A stretch of DNA of 64,000 nt from Deltaproteobacteria bacterium (GTDB taxonomy: Bacteria > Myxococcota_A > Polyangia > Polyangiales > Houyiibacteriaceae): assembly GCA_017644045.1 (NCBI GenBank), contig JAEPMI010000004.1, positions 392,014 through 456,013 on the forward strand, written 5' to 3'. Under the pieces are notes generated by a model that worked only from the letters and a program-made list of their open reading frames with translations, did no database searches and was not told the DNA's origin. The position numbers and the translations under genes are program-made. Shown in pieces: positions 25,877 through 34,665 of the stretch (within the stretch, counting starts at the first letter, position 1; every line of letters begins with the position of its first letter).

Positions 25877-27337
25877 TCAGGAGGAAAGTTCCGCGAGCGC
25901 CACGGTGGCGTCGTCCCGAAGCGTCCCGCTCGGCAATCGCACGGCGTCCACCAGCTCGCGGGCGGTCGCTCCGCGCTCGGCCAGTGCCGTGAGTCGGTCG
26001 GCGGGCAGGAAGGCGCTCACCCCGTCCGTGGCGAGAACGACACGCTCGACCCCAGAGCGCACGAAGGCTCTCGGTCTCGCCTTTCCGCTGCCGACGAGCG
26101 GACGGCGCGACTGGTGCTCGGTGAGCTCTTCGCAGCCGTCGGGCCCGAAGACCCACGACACGCTGTCACCGACGGATGCCCCGACCGCCCGGCCACCCTG
26201 CAATCGGAGCACGACGGCGGTGGTGAGCCCGCTCGCCCGCGCGGCGAGCTCCAGGTCGATCGACTCCAACAGGCTCACGATGGACCGGCCGGACACGGGA
26301 CGGTCCTGGCGAACACGCTCGACCAGGTAGTCCGCGGCCTCGGCGCCACGCCCCGCGCCCCCTGCCCCATCCGCGACCACGATCCACCCTCCGTCCGCGT
26401 CGGTCTCGGCCCACACCCGGTCCTCGCCCGCCGAGGCCGCGACCGAGCAGACATCCATGGTCCATCGGCCCGACTCGGTCTTCTCGTACAGCCCGAGAGC
26501 CAGCGCGGCCGTCCGACGCACCACCGGAGGCGGAAGAGCGGCGATCCAATCGGCAGGGATGGCCCCGCGACCGTACGCCGCGCCAGCGAGCGCCCCCACC
26601 ATCGCGCCGTTGGTGTCCGTGTCGTGACCGAGCGCCACCGCCGCCTGCACCGCATCGGCGAAGCCGGACGCGGCCGACATCACGGTCAGCGCCAGAGCGA
26701 GCGAGTCGGGGGCGAAGGTCCCGACGTCCACGGCGACCACGGGTCGCAGGAGCCGCGCCGAGGCCGGCTCCACGCTCGCGAGCCACGAGCGGAGCGTCGA
26801 CGGCGGTCCGCCGCGCAGCAGGTGCCACAGGGCGAGTGTCATCGCGCGGGTCGCACCGATGGCATCAGGGTGGGCATGGGTCGGGGCCGCGCTGCGGGCG
26901 GCCGCCTCGCTCACCACCTCGAGCTCGTCTTCCACGTGCCACGCAGCGACTCCGGCGACTCGGACCACGCACCCGTTCCCACGCGAGCCCTCCGGCCAGA
27001 GCGCGTGGGGCGCCGCTCGCCAGTCGCCGGTGCGCTCGAACGCACGAAAGGCCGCGCGCATCCCCTTGCCATACCCGCGCGCGGGTTCGTGACGCGCGGC
27101 GAGCGTGCCCAAGAGGTGTGCCTCGTCGACCCTCCCGAGCGTGGTCACGGACTCGGCGACCGCGAGCGCCATCTCTCCGTCGTCCGAGTGGTCCCAGTGC
27201 CGCGGAGCCGCGGCGCGCGCGCGAATCGCCTCGCGGAGTCGCGCGTCGCCGCGCGCGATTCCCTCGAAGGGTCGACCGAAGGCGTCGCCGATCAACGTCC
27301 CGAGGAGCGCGCCATGAATCCGGTCCGCGGTGCTCAC
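25877..27337 (-). CDS. ADP-ribosylglycohydrolase fused to PP2C-type phosphatase
   Basis: A 486-residue two-domain cytosolic protein. Residues 1-290 are an ADP-ribosylglycohydrolase (DraG/ARH): IHGALLGTLIGDAFGRPFEG, the metal-binding SDD at 51-53 and GHDTDTNGAMVGALAGAAYG at 238-256. Residues 300-486 are a PPM/PP2C-like Ser/Thr phosphatase: VADGAGGAGRG with D323-G324, VGDS (D391), ATDGVS (D438-G439) and DDATV (D475-D476), i.e. all main metal ligands. Together they could reverse ADP-ribosylation and dephosphorylate proteins in one signalling route. GTG 27337 begins the ARH domain; the open frame upstream is not domain-like. It is 78 nt from the divergent gene at 27416. Confidence 0.85.
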   Translation of the reverse strand: MSTADRIHGALLGTLIGDAFGRPFEGIARGDARLREAIRARAAAPRHWDHSDDGEMALAVAESVTTLGRVDEAHLLGTLAARHEPARGYGKGMRAAFRAFERTGDWRAAPHALWPEGSRGNGCVVRVAGVAAWHVEDELEVVSEAAARSAAPTHAHPDAIGATRAMTLALWHLLRGGPPSTLRSWLASVEPASARLLRPVVAVDVGTFAPDSLALALTVMSAASGFADAVQAAVALGHDTDTNGAMVGALAGAAYGRGAIPADWIAALPPPVVRRTAALALGLYEKTESGRWTMDVCSVAASAGEDRVWAETDADGGWIVVADGAGGAGRGAEAADYLVERVRQDRPVSGRSIVSLLESIDLELAARASGLTTAVVLRLQGGRAVGASVGDSVSWVFGPDGCEELTEHQSRRPLVGSGKARPRAFVRSGVERVVLATDGVSAFLPADRLTALAERGATARELVDAVRLPSGTLRDDATVALAELSS

Positions 27338-27415
27338 CCCGCGCCAACGCACGCAAACGCTGGGTCGATTCCCGCCCGGTGGTGAGAACCGCGAAGCCCA
27401 CACGTAGGATGCGCC

Positions 27416-28489
27416 GTGCCCTTCGCGATCCTCGCGCTGCTCGCGACGCTCGTCTTCGTCGCCATCCCAGTCTACCGGATGATTCGAACGTGGCGGGCCG
27501 ACGCGTCGCCAGACGACGGCGACGTCGCGCTGGTGTTGGAAGCGTTCCGTGTCGTGTACCCCGACTATCGAGTCGCGCGGCTGGAGGAGGGACGGCTCGA
27601 GGTGGCCAGGGGTGGCCGGCGCGTCGAGGTCAGCCTGCCAGCGTTCGTGAAGGCAGGCTCGTACGGGATCGACGTGGCGAGCTCCGCCACGAAGGCCATG
27701 GACGTGGTCCGGGCGGCGGTGATGGTGGAGCAAGGTCCAGACGAACGCGAGAGAGCGGCGCGAGCGCTGGAGGAGGCCGCCCGGGAGATTCCGGGACTCG
27801 ACACGTCGCGCGTCGGCGAGGAGCTCTTGCTGGACCTCCGAGGGCACACGGTCGCCATCCTGCTTCGGTCGCTCGGCACCACGTTCTGGGGGCTCCCCGA
27901 GGGGGAGTGGGCCACCGTGGCTGAGGAGGAGCTGAGGACACTCCTTTCCCTAGGCACCCATGGCTTGCTCGAGAGCGAGGTGCTTCCGTGCTTCCTGACC
28001 CCGAGTCGTGAGTCGGCAGTCGGACCCGAAACCGTCCGGGTTCGGGTGGCGGGTCTACGGTACGACGTGATCTTCATCCGCTCGTCGGGGCTCTCGGCGG
28101 GCTACGTGGACCAGGACTTCGTTCGTCGCCGTGGGCTCACCCCGTCGCAAGTGCTGGCGCAAGCTCGCGTGGGGGTCGACCACCTCGTGCCCTGCCGCGA
28201 AGAGGTTCAGGGTCTCGTAGTGATCCACAGTGTGGACGAGGACGCGGCGGCGGCTGTGCTCGCGGTTCCCCAGACGCTCCGAGGCGACGACGAGCTCGCC
28301 GCCGTGGCACCCGCCCACGACACACTCCTGCTGTGGGAGTCCGACGACTTCGAGGCCGCGCTCGAGGCGCAGCGTCGGCTCGATCAATTCGACGGCGCCG
28401 AGGCGCCGATCCCCGAGCCGATAGTCATCACGAGCGCAGGCATCGAGCCGATCTCGTGGGGCGAGCTCGACGGTTCTGCCGTCGACTGA
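27416..28489 (+). CDS. Hypothetical membrane-anchored protein
   Basis: A 357-residue protein with one N-terminal hydrophobic helix (FAILALLATLVFVAIPVY) followed by a basic residue stretch (RMIRTWR), so probably an inner-membrane anchor with the remainder in the cytoplasm. The body is a mixed alpha/beta protein with no recognised motif; two similar-looking segments (LEVARGGRRVEVSLPAF and LLLDLRGHTVAILLRSLG) may be repeated subdomains. GTG 27416 has TAGGAT 5 nt upstream. It is divergent from the ARH-PP2C gene, but a functional link is not shown. Confidence 0.65.
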   Translation: MPFAILALLATLVFVAIPVYRMIRTWRADASPDDGDVALVLEAFRVVYPDYRVARLEEGRLEVARGGRRVEVSLPAFVKAGSYGIDVASSATKAMDVVRAAVMVEQGPDERERAARALEEAAREIPGLDTSRVGEELLLDLRGHTVAILLRSLGTTFWGLPEGEWATVAEEELRTLLSLGTHGLLESEVLPCFLTPSRESAVGPETVRVRVAGLRYDVIFIRSSGLSAGYVDQDFVRRRGLTPSQVLAQARVGVDHLVPCREEVQGLVVIHSVDEDAAAAVLAVPQTLRGDDELAAVAPAHDTLLLWESDDFEAALEAQRRLDQFDGAEAPIPEPIVITSAGIEPISWGELDGSAVD

Positions 28490-28551
28490 GCGGCCGACGA
28501 GGTGGCACGCCGCGCCAACCCCCGCGGGACCTCCTACGATTCCGCGACCGC

Positions 28552-28668
28552 TCAGCGGCCGACGAGGTGGCAGGGCTGCTCGAAGTCCGGGTCGGGGCAG
28601 GAGCACTCGTGGAGCCACTTGGATCCCGTGGACCCACCTCGCTGGTGCTCATGCGGCGAGCATCGCAC
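28552..28668 (-). CDS. Possible small Cys/His-rich protein
   Basis: This is a 38-codon frame with GTG start in the 207-nt gap before the MazG-like gene. Its product has paired metal-ligand-like residues (C3, H6, H8, then LHECSCPDPDFEQPCHLVG), suggestive of a zinc-binding peptide or the end of an older gene. The last 19 nt of the frame (CACCTCGTCGGCCGC core) are repeated directly at about 28490-28510. No ribosome binding site or TANNNT box supports it, so it may be a remnant. Confidence 0.2.
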   Translation of the reverse strand: MRCSPHEHQRGGSTGSKWLHECSCPDPDFEQPCHLVGR

Positions 28669-28696
28669 GAGCCATGGACGCGTGTAGAGTCGCGCC

Positions 28697-29044
28697 ATGA
28701 CCGACGATTCCGAAGACCGCTGGAGCCGCGTGCTCGCCGATGTGCGCGCCTTCGTGGCGGAGCGCGAATGGGAGCCCTTTCACGACCCGAAGAACTTGGC
28801 GATGGCGGTCGCCTCGGAGGCCGGTGAGCTGCTGAGCGAGCTCCGCTGGATCGAGGGCCCGGAGTCGGACGCGCACTGCCGCGACCCCGAGCACCGGCAG
28901 GCGGTCATCGACGAGATCGCGGACGTGGCGATCACGCTCACGATGCTCGCGGACCGGGTGGGCGTGGACCTGCCCGAAGCGATGCACGCGAAGCTGGTGA
29001 AGAACCGCGAGAAGTACCCCGCCGACGAATGGCGGGGGCGTTGA
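28697..29044 (+). CDS. MazG-like nucleotide pyrophosphohydrolase (dCTPase type)
   Basis: A 115-residue all-alpha NTP pyrophosphatase. The Mg-binding helix pair is visible as LAMAVASEAGELLSELRWIEG and VIDEIADVAITLTMLADRVG, the E..E / E..D pattern of MazG-like and DCTPP1/RS21-C6 proteins. It is expected to hydrolyse non-canonical or excess (d)NTPs to monophosphate and pyrophosphate, as a house-cleaning enzyme. Its short length fits the single-domain class. ATG 28697 follows TAGAGT by 6 nt. It stands alone and converges with the HhH protein gene, 3 nt away. Confidence 0.88.
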   Translation: MTDDSEDRWSRVLADVRAFVAEREWEPFHDPKNLAMAVASEAGELLSELRWIEGPESDAHCRDPEHRQAVIDEIADVAITLTMLADRVGVDLPEAMHAKLVKNREKYPADEWRGR

Positions 29045-29047
29045 TGA

Positions 29048-30628
29048 TCAGAGCGCCCGAGCCGCGTCGCGGAGCCGCTCGAGCCGACCGCGCTTGACGC
29101 CCGAAGCGTCCGCGAGCGCATCGAGCGCGTGGTCGTCCATCGCCGCGAGCCGCCGCGCGTCGTCGAGGCCAGCCGCCTCGAGCTTCTCGGAGAGCTTGGG
29201 CCCGATGCCCTTCACGTCGGTGAGCGCTACGGGCTCGCCGAGCACCGACTCGGACGCCGACTCGGACGCCGACTCCGACGCCGATTCCGACTCCCGATCG
29301 CCGACTTCCGACTCCCGATCGCCGACTTCCGAGGCCCGATCGCCAACTTCCGACTCCCGATCGCCGACTTCCGAAGACCGATCGCCGACCGCCGACGACC
29401 GATCTCCCTCCGTGGCTCCGTGACTCCGTGCGCGGCCCTGCGCCGCGCCCGAAGCAGACCCACCCTCGAGCGCCGAGAGCCGCAGCGCGAGATCCGCGAT
29501 CACCTCGTCGCGCTGCTTCAGCTCGGCCTGCGCGCTCCCGAGCGCCCGCTGCGCGTCCGCGAGACCCATCTCGGCCGCCTCGAGCCGCCGCTCGAGCTCG
29601 GCCGCGGACTCGCTCTCGCCGAGCCGCGCCTCGATCGCGCCGACCCGTCCATCGAGCGAGAGCAGCTCGTCGCTCGAGCCACCGCCGCCTTCTTCGAGCG
29701 CCTCGATGCGGTCGTCGTGCGCCGCGAGCTCGAGCTGCATCCGAGTCGTCTCGGCGACGCGTGCCTCCATGGCCTCGATGCGGACCTTCGCCTGATCACC
29801 CCCCGCGCCGGCGAGGTCGTCGACGCGCTTGGTGAGCCGGTCGATGGTCTTGGCCAAGGAGTCCTGGAGCGCCTCCATCTTCTCGACGGCCGCGCGCTGG
29901 TCCTTCGCGTCGAGCTCCATGCTCCGGACCCGCGCCTGGAGCGCCACCACCGTCATGGACTCCGTCGAGAGCGTGCGGGCGGGGCGCGTGCTCCCGGGGA
30001 CGGTCGGGATCGGCGGACCGGAGCGCATGCTCCGAGGTCGCTCGGACTTGGTCGGAGCGCTGCTGGGCGACGAACCGGCGGACACCGAGGGAGCCGGCTT
30101 CGGGGCCGTGCTCGAGGCCGCCGGCGCAGGCTTCGGGGCGGTGCTCGAGCTCTCGGTCGAGGACGAGACCGGCGCGGGTTTGGCGGCCGTCGCCTTCGCG
30201 ACCGCATCCATCGGCCGCGAGGGCTCCGGCGAGCTGGGCAGCTTCGGTGCCTTGGGGACCCCCACCTTCTTCATCCGAATGGTGGACTTGAGCGCTCGCG
30301 CCGCCACCGGCGGGGGCGCACTCGGCCGAGCGATCGGGGTCGGCGTCGGGGCAGCGGGCACCACGGAGCGACCGAGACGCGCCGGCGGCTTTCGTGGCCC
30401 TCCGGCCGCAGGGACCGGGGACCTCGGCGGTGCAGGGTCGGTGGTGGCCGTCGCGGAGGGCTTGGTCGCGGGCAGGGGTGGCGGCTCGGCCCGCTGTGGC
30501 AGAGGCGGCGGGCCCTTCGGGGGCGAGCTCTCCCGGAGCTCGGGCGGGATCCGAATCTCCGGATCCGTCGCCTCTCCAGCGTCGTCGAGCTGGATCTCTT
30601 GGGTCTGGTCCTCGCGCTCGCTGCCCAT
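29048..30628 (-). CDS. Pro/Ala-rich coiled-coil protein with C-terminal HhH domain
   Basis: A 526-residue protein in three parts: a disordered Pro/Ala/Ser-rich N-terminal half, a coiled coil of about 150 residues (TVVALQARVRSMELDAKDQR onward, with DDRIEALEEG and LERRLEAAEMGLADAQ), and a C-terminal helix-hairpin-helix domain (LTDVKGIGPKLSEKLEAAGL) typical of proteins that bind DNA or nucleoprotein. Between coil and HhH is a repeat tract of heptads like SEVGDRE and SESASESA encoded by short tandem DNA repeats. HhH domains of this KGIGPKL type also occur in ribosomal L21-linked and TfoX-like proteins. ATG 30628 has TATGGT 9 nt upstream. Function unknown. Confidence 0.75.
   Translation of the reverse strand: MGSEREDQTQEIQLDDAGEATDPEIRIPPELRESSPPKGPPPLPQRAEPPPLPATKPSATATTDPAPPRSPVPAAGGPRKPPARLGRSVVPAAPTPTPIARPSAPPPVAARALKSTIRMKKVGVPKAPKLPSSPEPSRPMDAVAKATAAKPAPVSSSTESSSTAPKPAPAASSTAPKPAPSVSAGSSPSSAPTKSERPRSMRSGPPIPTVPGSTRPARTLSTESMTVVALQARVRSMELDAKDQRAAVEKMEALQDSLAKTIDRLTKRVDDLAGAGGDQAKVRIEAMEARVAETTRMQLELAAHDDRIEALEEGGGGSSDELLSLDGRVGAIEARLGESESAAELERRLEAAEMGLADAQRALGSAQAELKQRDEVIADLALRLSALEGGSASGAAQGRARSHGATEGDRSSAVGDRSSEVGDRESEVGDRASEVGDRESEVGDRESESASESASESASESVLGEPVALTDVKGIGPKLSEKLEAAGLDDARRLAAMDDHALDALADASGVKRGRLERLRDAARAL
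29241..29433 (-). repeat. In-gene tandem repeats: 12-bp and 21-bp units plus a CACGGAG-type element
   Basis: In plus-strand order: three to four 12-bp units GACTCGGACGCC (29241-29285), then six 21-bp units related to GACTCCCGATCGCCGACTTC (29286-29410), then GTGGCTCCGTGACTCCGTG (about 29412-29430). All stay in frame and encode SESASESA, SEVGDRE heptads and SHGATE. The last element recurs almost unchanged in the gene at 41739-43334. Confidence 0.85.
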
Positions 30629-30707
30629 CCGCGCGCCACCATAACCGATTCCAGGCCAGGCCCGGAACCATGGCGAGATCGCCGAAGCTGCTCTAGCCTG
30701 TCCAGTC

Positions 30708-31349
30708 ATGGGGGTTCGACTGAGCGAACATCGTTTCGCGACCGAATCGGGTGAGCGCACCGCACTGGTCATCACCCCGACCGTCCACACCCGAGTGGGG
30801 CGCGAGCGCCTCCAGCAGCTCCGCGAGTCTCACCCGGGGGGTGCCCTCGACCGAGAGATCATCGAAGCGCTCCGGGCCCACGACCACGAGAACGCGCTCG
30901 TGGTGTTCCGTGCGAAGGATCCAGAAGGCGCCGGCAGCTGGGGCTTCGCCGACGATCTGACCGACGAGGAAGCCCTCGAGCTCGGATACCACCTGGTGCT
31001 CGATCAGCTGCCGACCTACCGCAGCCTGGTTCGGGCGGGTGTCTTCACGCTCATTCACGTCGAGTGGGGGGAGCGCGAGAAGGAGTCCTACCGCAAGGGC
31101 ACCGAGCGCGTGCTCGAAGAGCTCGAAGACGAGGCCGTGCCGGAGGTGGAGTCCGACCCGGAGACCATCGACCGGCTACGCGCGGACCGCTACATCCTCC
31201 GCAACCTGACGCACTTCCACGACCAACCCCTCGACGCGGTCGTTCGCTCGGTGCTGGTCGCGCACCACGCGAGCTTCGAAGAGCAGATCCCGCACTTCCG
31301 GGCCCTCATCGACGAGATGCCGCCGAGCGACCCGCCCGCCGCGGCGTAG
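30708..31349 (+). CDS. Hypothetical protein
   Basis: A 213-residue soluble protein, no signal peptide, no recognised family. It is mixed alpha/beta with a charged central helix (WGEREKESYRKGTERVLEELEDE) and a His-containing C-terminal segment (NLTHFHDQPLDAVVRSVLVAHHASFEE). ATG 30708 has TAGCCT 8 nt upstream and is divergent from the HhH gene. It ends 4 nt before the convergent gene at 31354. It is retained as real because of the start signal and regular codon bias. Confidence 0.65.
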   Translation: MGVRLSEHRFATESGERTALVITPTVHTRVGRERLQQLRESHPGGALDREIIEALRAHDHENALVVFRAKDPEGAGSWGFADDLTDEEALELGYHLVLDQLPTYRSLVRAGVFTLIHVEWGEREKESYRKGTERVLEELEDEAVPEVESDPETIDRLRADRYILRNLTHFHDQPLDAVVRSVLVAHHASFEEQIPHFRALIDEMPPSDPPAAA

Positions 31350-31353
31350 AGGG

Positions 31354-32268
31354 TCAGCGCATCGCTTCGGGGGGCGCGAGCTGTTGCTGGACCAGCATCG
31401 TCCGCAGCTCCTCGCCCGCGTGCTCCCAGACGAACGCCAGGTCCATCTCCGGCGGCAGTCCCGGATCGGCCTTCGCGACGGCCACCCGCAGCAGGCGCAG
31501 CGTGCCCAAGTGGTCGCCTGCGAGGCAGGCGGCTCGCGCGGCGAGGCCGTACCAGAGCCCCTCGGCGCGGGTTCCAGCGAAGCGCGCGGCCGCGGCTTCC
31601 ACCGCGCCGGCGCTGACCTCGCCGTTCTCCACCATGGCGAGCGTCTGAGGCGACGCGCCGCCGAGCGTGGCGACCGCGAAGAGCTCGTCCCCTTCGAGCC
31701 CCGACTCCTTCGCGAGGGTCGTCATGCGCCAGAGCAGGCGCACCACGTCGTCGGGCTCCGTCTCGGCGAGCACCGCTTCGACCGCGTCGGGGTCCGGGAG
31801 CGCGGCGCGAATCGCGTCGTCGAAGCCCTCGGGCACCACGTCCTCGGCGCGGATGAAGTCGCGCACCTCGGTCGCCTGAGGGTCGCCCGGTCGGGCACGT
31901 TCGAGGAAGGCCTCGGCGAGCCGGAGCGCGTGAATGAGGTCCCCGACCTCCGCCAGGACCCGCAGGTAGGGGAGCGGCGTGCCCCCACGGAGCCAGACCA
32001 CGCGCTCGGCCGCCTCCAGTCGCTGGCTCCCGCCGCCGCCGAGCCAGTCGCACCAGCCAGCCACCCGCTCGAGGTAGCGACGCTCGGGCTGGAACGCGCG
32101 CTCGTCGAGAGGCGTCGGCAGCCGCGTGGCCTCGTCGCGCACGGCGACCTCCAGCGCCACGCGCCCTTCCACGTCCAGGTCCATGACCCAGTCCGCGGGG
32201 TCGGGAATGGTCCCCTCCCCAGCCTCCCGGAGCTCGGTCTCGAGGCGCTCGCGCCAGTCGAGACTCAT
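31354..32268 (-). CDS. Hypothetical helical-repeat-like protein
   Basis: A 304-residue, mostly alpha-helical, acidic cytosolic protein without a recognised family. Helical pairs (ERVVWLRGGTPLPYLRVLAEVGDLIHALRLAEAFLE; AVEAAAARFAGTRAEGLWYGLAARAACLAGDHLGTLRLLRVAV, quoted as patterns in pieces) suggest TPR- or ARM-like repeats used for protein binding. It starts 46 nt downstream of the GMC oxidoreductase stop on the same strand and may be cotranscribed with it. No ribosome binding site is obvious at ATG 32268. Confidence 0.6.
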   Translation of the reverse strand: MSLDWRERLETELREAGEGTIPDPADWVMDLDVEGRVALEVAVRDEATRLPTPLDERAFQPERRYLERVAGWCDWLGGGGSQRLEAAERVVWLRGGTPLPYLRVLAEVGDLIHALRLAEAFLERARPGDPQATEVRDFIRAEDVVPEGFDDAIRAALPDPDAVEAVLAETEPDDVVRLLWRMTTLAKESGLEGDELFAVATLGGASPQTLAMVENGEVSAGAVEAAAARFAGTRAEGLWYGLAARAACLAGDHLGTLRLLRVAVAKADPGLPPEMDLAFVWEHAGEELRTMLVQQQLAPPEAMR

Positions 32269-32314
32269 CGCCGTGCCGTTCGTGCGCCCACCATGGGAGG
32301 CACATGGAGCCGAA

Positions 32315-34609
32315 TCACTCGGCCGCCATGGTCTTTTTCGAGAGAGTGGCGTCGATGGCCGCCCCAGCGAGCCAACCGAGCGCTGCGATCGTCCACTGGG
32401 GATTGACGACGATGGTCGTGGGGAAGAGAGACGCGTCGGACACGAAGACGTTCTGCGCGCCGCGGAGGCGGAAGCCCGAGTCGACGGCGCCCTTGTCCGG
32501 ATGATGGCTCATCCGCAGGCCTCCCTGCGGGTGCGCGCTCGAGAGCATCAGATGCTCCGGCTCGGTGATGATCGCGCGCAGCTCGTCGTAGATCGCCTTC
32601 TCGCTGGCTTGCCCGAACTCCTCCTTGCGAAGGCGGAGCCCGACGCCGAGTCCGGCGCGCTTGCGGCCCTGGCGCACGCCGCTGAGGCCCACCTCGTCGG
32701 CGCCCGACGCGAGATAGAGCCGCACGATCGACGCCAGCGCGCGCACGTTCAGGTCGTGCTCGCTCTCGCTGAGCCGGTAGTGCACGTCGCGGTCCGGGTC
32801 GATGGTCCCGTGGAGCGGTGAGCCGATGGTCGTCGCGCACATCGCCAGCCGGTCGTAGCTCTGCATCCACCGCTTGTGGATCTCGCCGACGCCGGGGACG
32901 ACGTTGCTGAGCAGGCCCGGCGGCACGAAGGCGTTCTCCATCACGTAGCGGGTGACGTGCGGCCCATGGTGACCGGTGAGGGTGAAGTCCTCGTCCGGGT
33001 CCTTGGTGGCGATGTACTTGATCTGGAAGCCCCGGTGCCCGGGCTTCTCGAAGGCGTCCGAGTAGAGTGCTGCGACTCCGGAGCCGTAGTTGAACCCGAG
33101 GTGGGTGCCGACCCAGCCCTTCTGGAAGGCGGGGAGCAGATCCCACGCGGGGTCGGCCTGGGCGCTTCGAAGCAGGAGCGCTGGCGAACCGACGGCGCCG
33201 CAGGCGAGGACCACGTGGTCGACCGGCACACGCATGCCGGAGCCGCGCCCGATCTCGAGCGCGGTCACCCGCATCTCGCCGTCGCCGAGGTACTCGCCGA
33301 CGAGCCGCTCGACCGGCAGGTTCGGGTGCACTCGCGCCCCCGCCTTCTCCGCGTCGGGAATGTAGGTGAGGTCCATCGAGAGCTTGTGCCCGAAGTGGCA
33401 GCCGTAGTTGCAGAGGCCACAGCCGAGGCAGTAGTCGCCGTTCTGGTCGGGGGTCGGATGCGGCCGCTGACCCGGCTGCATCATCACGTTGTTGAGCGCC
33501 TCCTCGGTGTCGAAGCGGTAGCCGCCGCCGAGCGCCTTCGCGCCCTTCTCGAGCAGGTGGGAGGGGTCCGTGAAGAGCGCGGGGTTGATCGTGCCGAGCG
33601 ACTGCCGCTTCCGGATCGCCTCGAGGGCGATGTCCATGTCGGCCGAGGCGAGCCCGAGGTAGGTGTCGGCGTTCAGCCCACTGGTCCAGGCTTCGAGCGT
33701 GCGCTTCCGAGGCCGGACGCTGAGCCCCGAGGTCATGACGGTGCCGCCGCCGACGAGCCGGCCGCGGAGCAGGTGCAGATCGAGGTTCCGGCTGAGCGTC
33801 ATCAGCCCGTCCTCGAAGAGCTGACTCATGCCGACCAGCGTATCGAGCGGGTAGTCGCCCGGTCGGAAGCGCGGCCCCGCTTCGAAGATGGCGACGTCGT
33901 AGTTGCCGCTCTGCGCGAGCCGCGCGGCGACCACGGCGCCACCGGCGCCGCTGCCGATCACCGCGACCTTCGGCCGGCCGTCTTCCCGGAAGAGCCGGTC
34001 GACCTGGTAGGGGTGTCCCTGGAAGTGCACCCGCGCGACCTCTTCGGGATCGAAGATGAAGGGTCGCGGCGGCGGGAGGCGCAGCGTGTCCACGTCGGTC
34101 CGCTCGCGGAGGAGCTTCTCGCGCTTCCAGATCCGCTCGTAGCCGGTGATCGTGTCGCTGGCCGGGTTCGAATAGAACGCCAGGCCCATGACCTCCCGCA
34201 GGCTCTTCGCCAGGTCGCGAATGGTCGCCCGCTCGATGGAGTGGGGCACCAGCTTGCCGACGACGTCCCAGAACTTGTCGGCGGGCTTCTCGTCGGACTC
34301 GAAGAAGCGTTCGATGAAGCGCTGCCGCTCGGTGGCCGTCTGGTTCCACGGACGGGTGCCGTGGCCGACGAACGTCCCGTGGATCGTCGTCCACAGGAGC
34401 AGGCTGTAGAGCTTGTCCCGGGCGCGCTTCTCGTGGATGGGCAGCGCCCGCACGTAGGCGTCGAAACGGCGTGTCGCCTGCGCCACCTGTTGCTCGTGTT
34501 CCGGGCCGGTCACCCCGAGCACGTAGGGCAAGTACGCTTCGAAGGTCTTCAACTGCCAATCGGGCAACGGCTCGGCCGTCTGCACCTGGCGATCCCCCAT
34601 CTCTTTCAC
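32315..34609 (-). CDS. GMC family oxidoreductase with ferredoxin-type Cys cluster
   Basis: A 764-residue FAD-dependent oxidoreductase. An N-terminal helical domain (residues 1-210) of the kind found in long-chain alcohol oxidases precedes the Rossmann FAD motif VAVIGSGAGGAVVAARLA and IFEAG. The GMC signature region LVGGGTVMTSGLSVRP and the C-terminal HPQGGLRMS and VNPQWTIAALG are present. CLGCGLCNYGC near residues 393-404 has CxxCxxCxxxC spacing, as for a [4Fe-4S] site, seen in this bacterial subgroup. It probably oxidises a lipophilic alcohol, perhaps at the membrane. GTG 34609 is chosen because TAGCGT lies 7 nt upstream; ATG 34600 is the alternative. Confidence 0.85.
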   Translation of the reverse strand: MKEMGDRQVQTAEPLPDWQLKTFEAYLPYVLGVTGPEHEQQVAQATRRFDAYVRALPIHEKRARDKLYSLLLWTTIHGTFVGHGTRPWNQTATERQRFIERFFESDEKPADKFWDVVGKLVPHSIERATIRDLAKSLREVMGLAFYSNPASDTITGYERIWKREKLLRERTDVDTLRLPPPRPFIFDPEEVARVHFQGHPYQVDRLFREDGRPKVAVIGSGAGGAVVAARLAQSGNYDVAIFEAGPRFRPGDYPLDTLVGMSQLFEDGLMTLSRNLDLHLLRGRLVGGGTVMTSGLSVRPRKRTLEAWTSGLNADTYLGLASADMDIALEAIRKRQSLGTINPALFTDPSHLLEKGAKALGGGYRFDTEEALNNVMMQPGQRPHPTPDQNGDYCLGCGLCNYGCHFGHKLSMDLTYIPDAEKAGARVHPNLPVERLVGEYLGDGEMRVTALEIGRGSGMRVPVDHVVLACGAVGSPALLLRSAQADPAWDLLPAFQKGWVGTHLGFNYGSGVAALYSDAFEKPGHRGFQIKYIATKDPDEDFTLTGHHGPHVTRYVMENAFVPPGLLSNVVPGVGEIHKRWMQSYDRLAMCATTIGSPLHGTIDPDRDVHYRLSESEHDLNVRALASIVRLYLASGADEVGLSGVRQGRKRAGLGVGLRLRKEEFGQASEKAIYDELRAIITEPEHLMLSSAHPQGGLRMSHHPDKGAVDSGFRLRGAQNVFVSDASLFPTTIVVNPQWTIAALGWLAGAAIDATLSKKTMAAE

Positions 34610-34665
34610 GCCGCGAACGCTACCAAACCGTGCCCAGCTTCGGGGGATTGGTTATCGTCGCGGCG
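34610..34665. promoter_or_regulatory. Divergent leaderless-type promoter pair (GMC oxidoreductase / LtrA-Kir)
   Basis: Only 56 nt separate the two start codons. On the minus strand TAGCGT (34617-34622) is 7 nt from GTG 34609; on the plus strand TATCGT (34653-34658) is 7 nt from GTG 34666. No Shine-Dalgarno sequence is seen for either. The shared region suggests joint regulation of the oxidase and the channel fusion. Confidence 0.55.

Noticed and set aside
21197-27385. A 2062-codon open frame on the plus strand
   Set aside because: It lies antisense to the macroglobulin-like and ARH-PP2C genes. Its product is His/Arg/Asp-rich with no domain, as expected from the complement of GC-biased codons.
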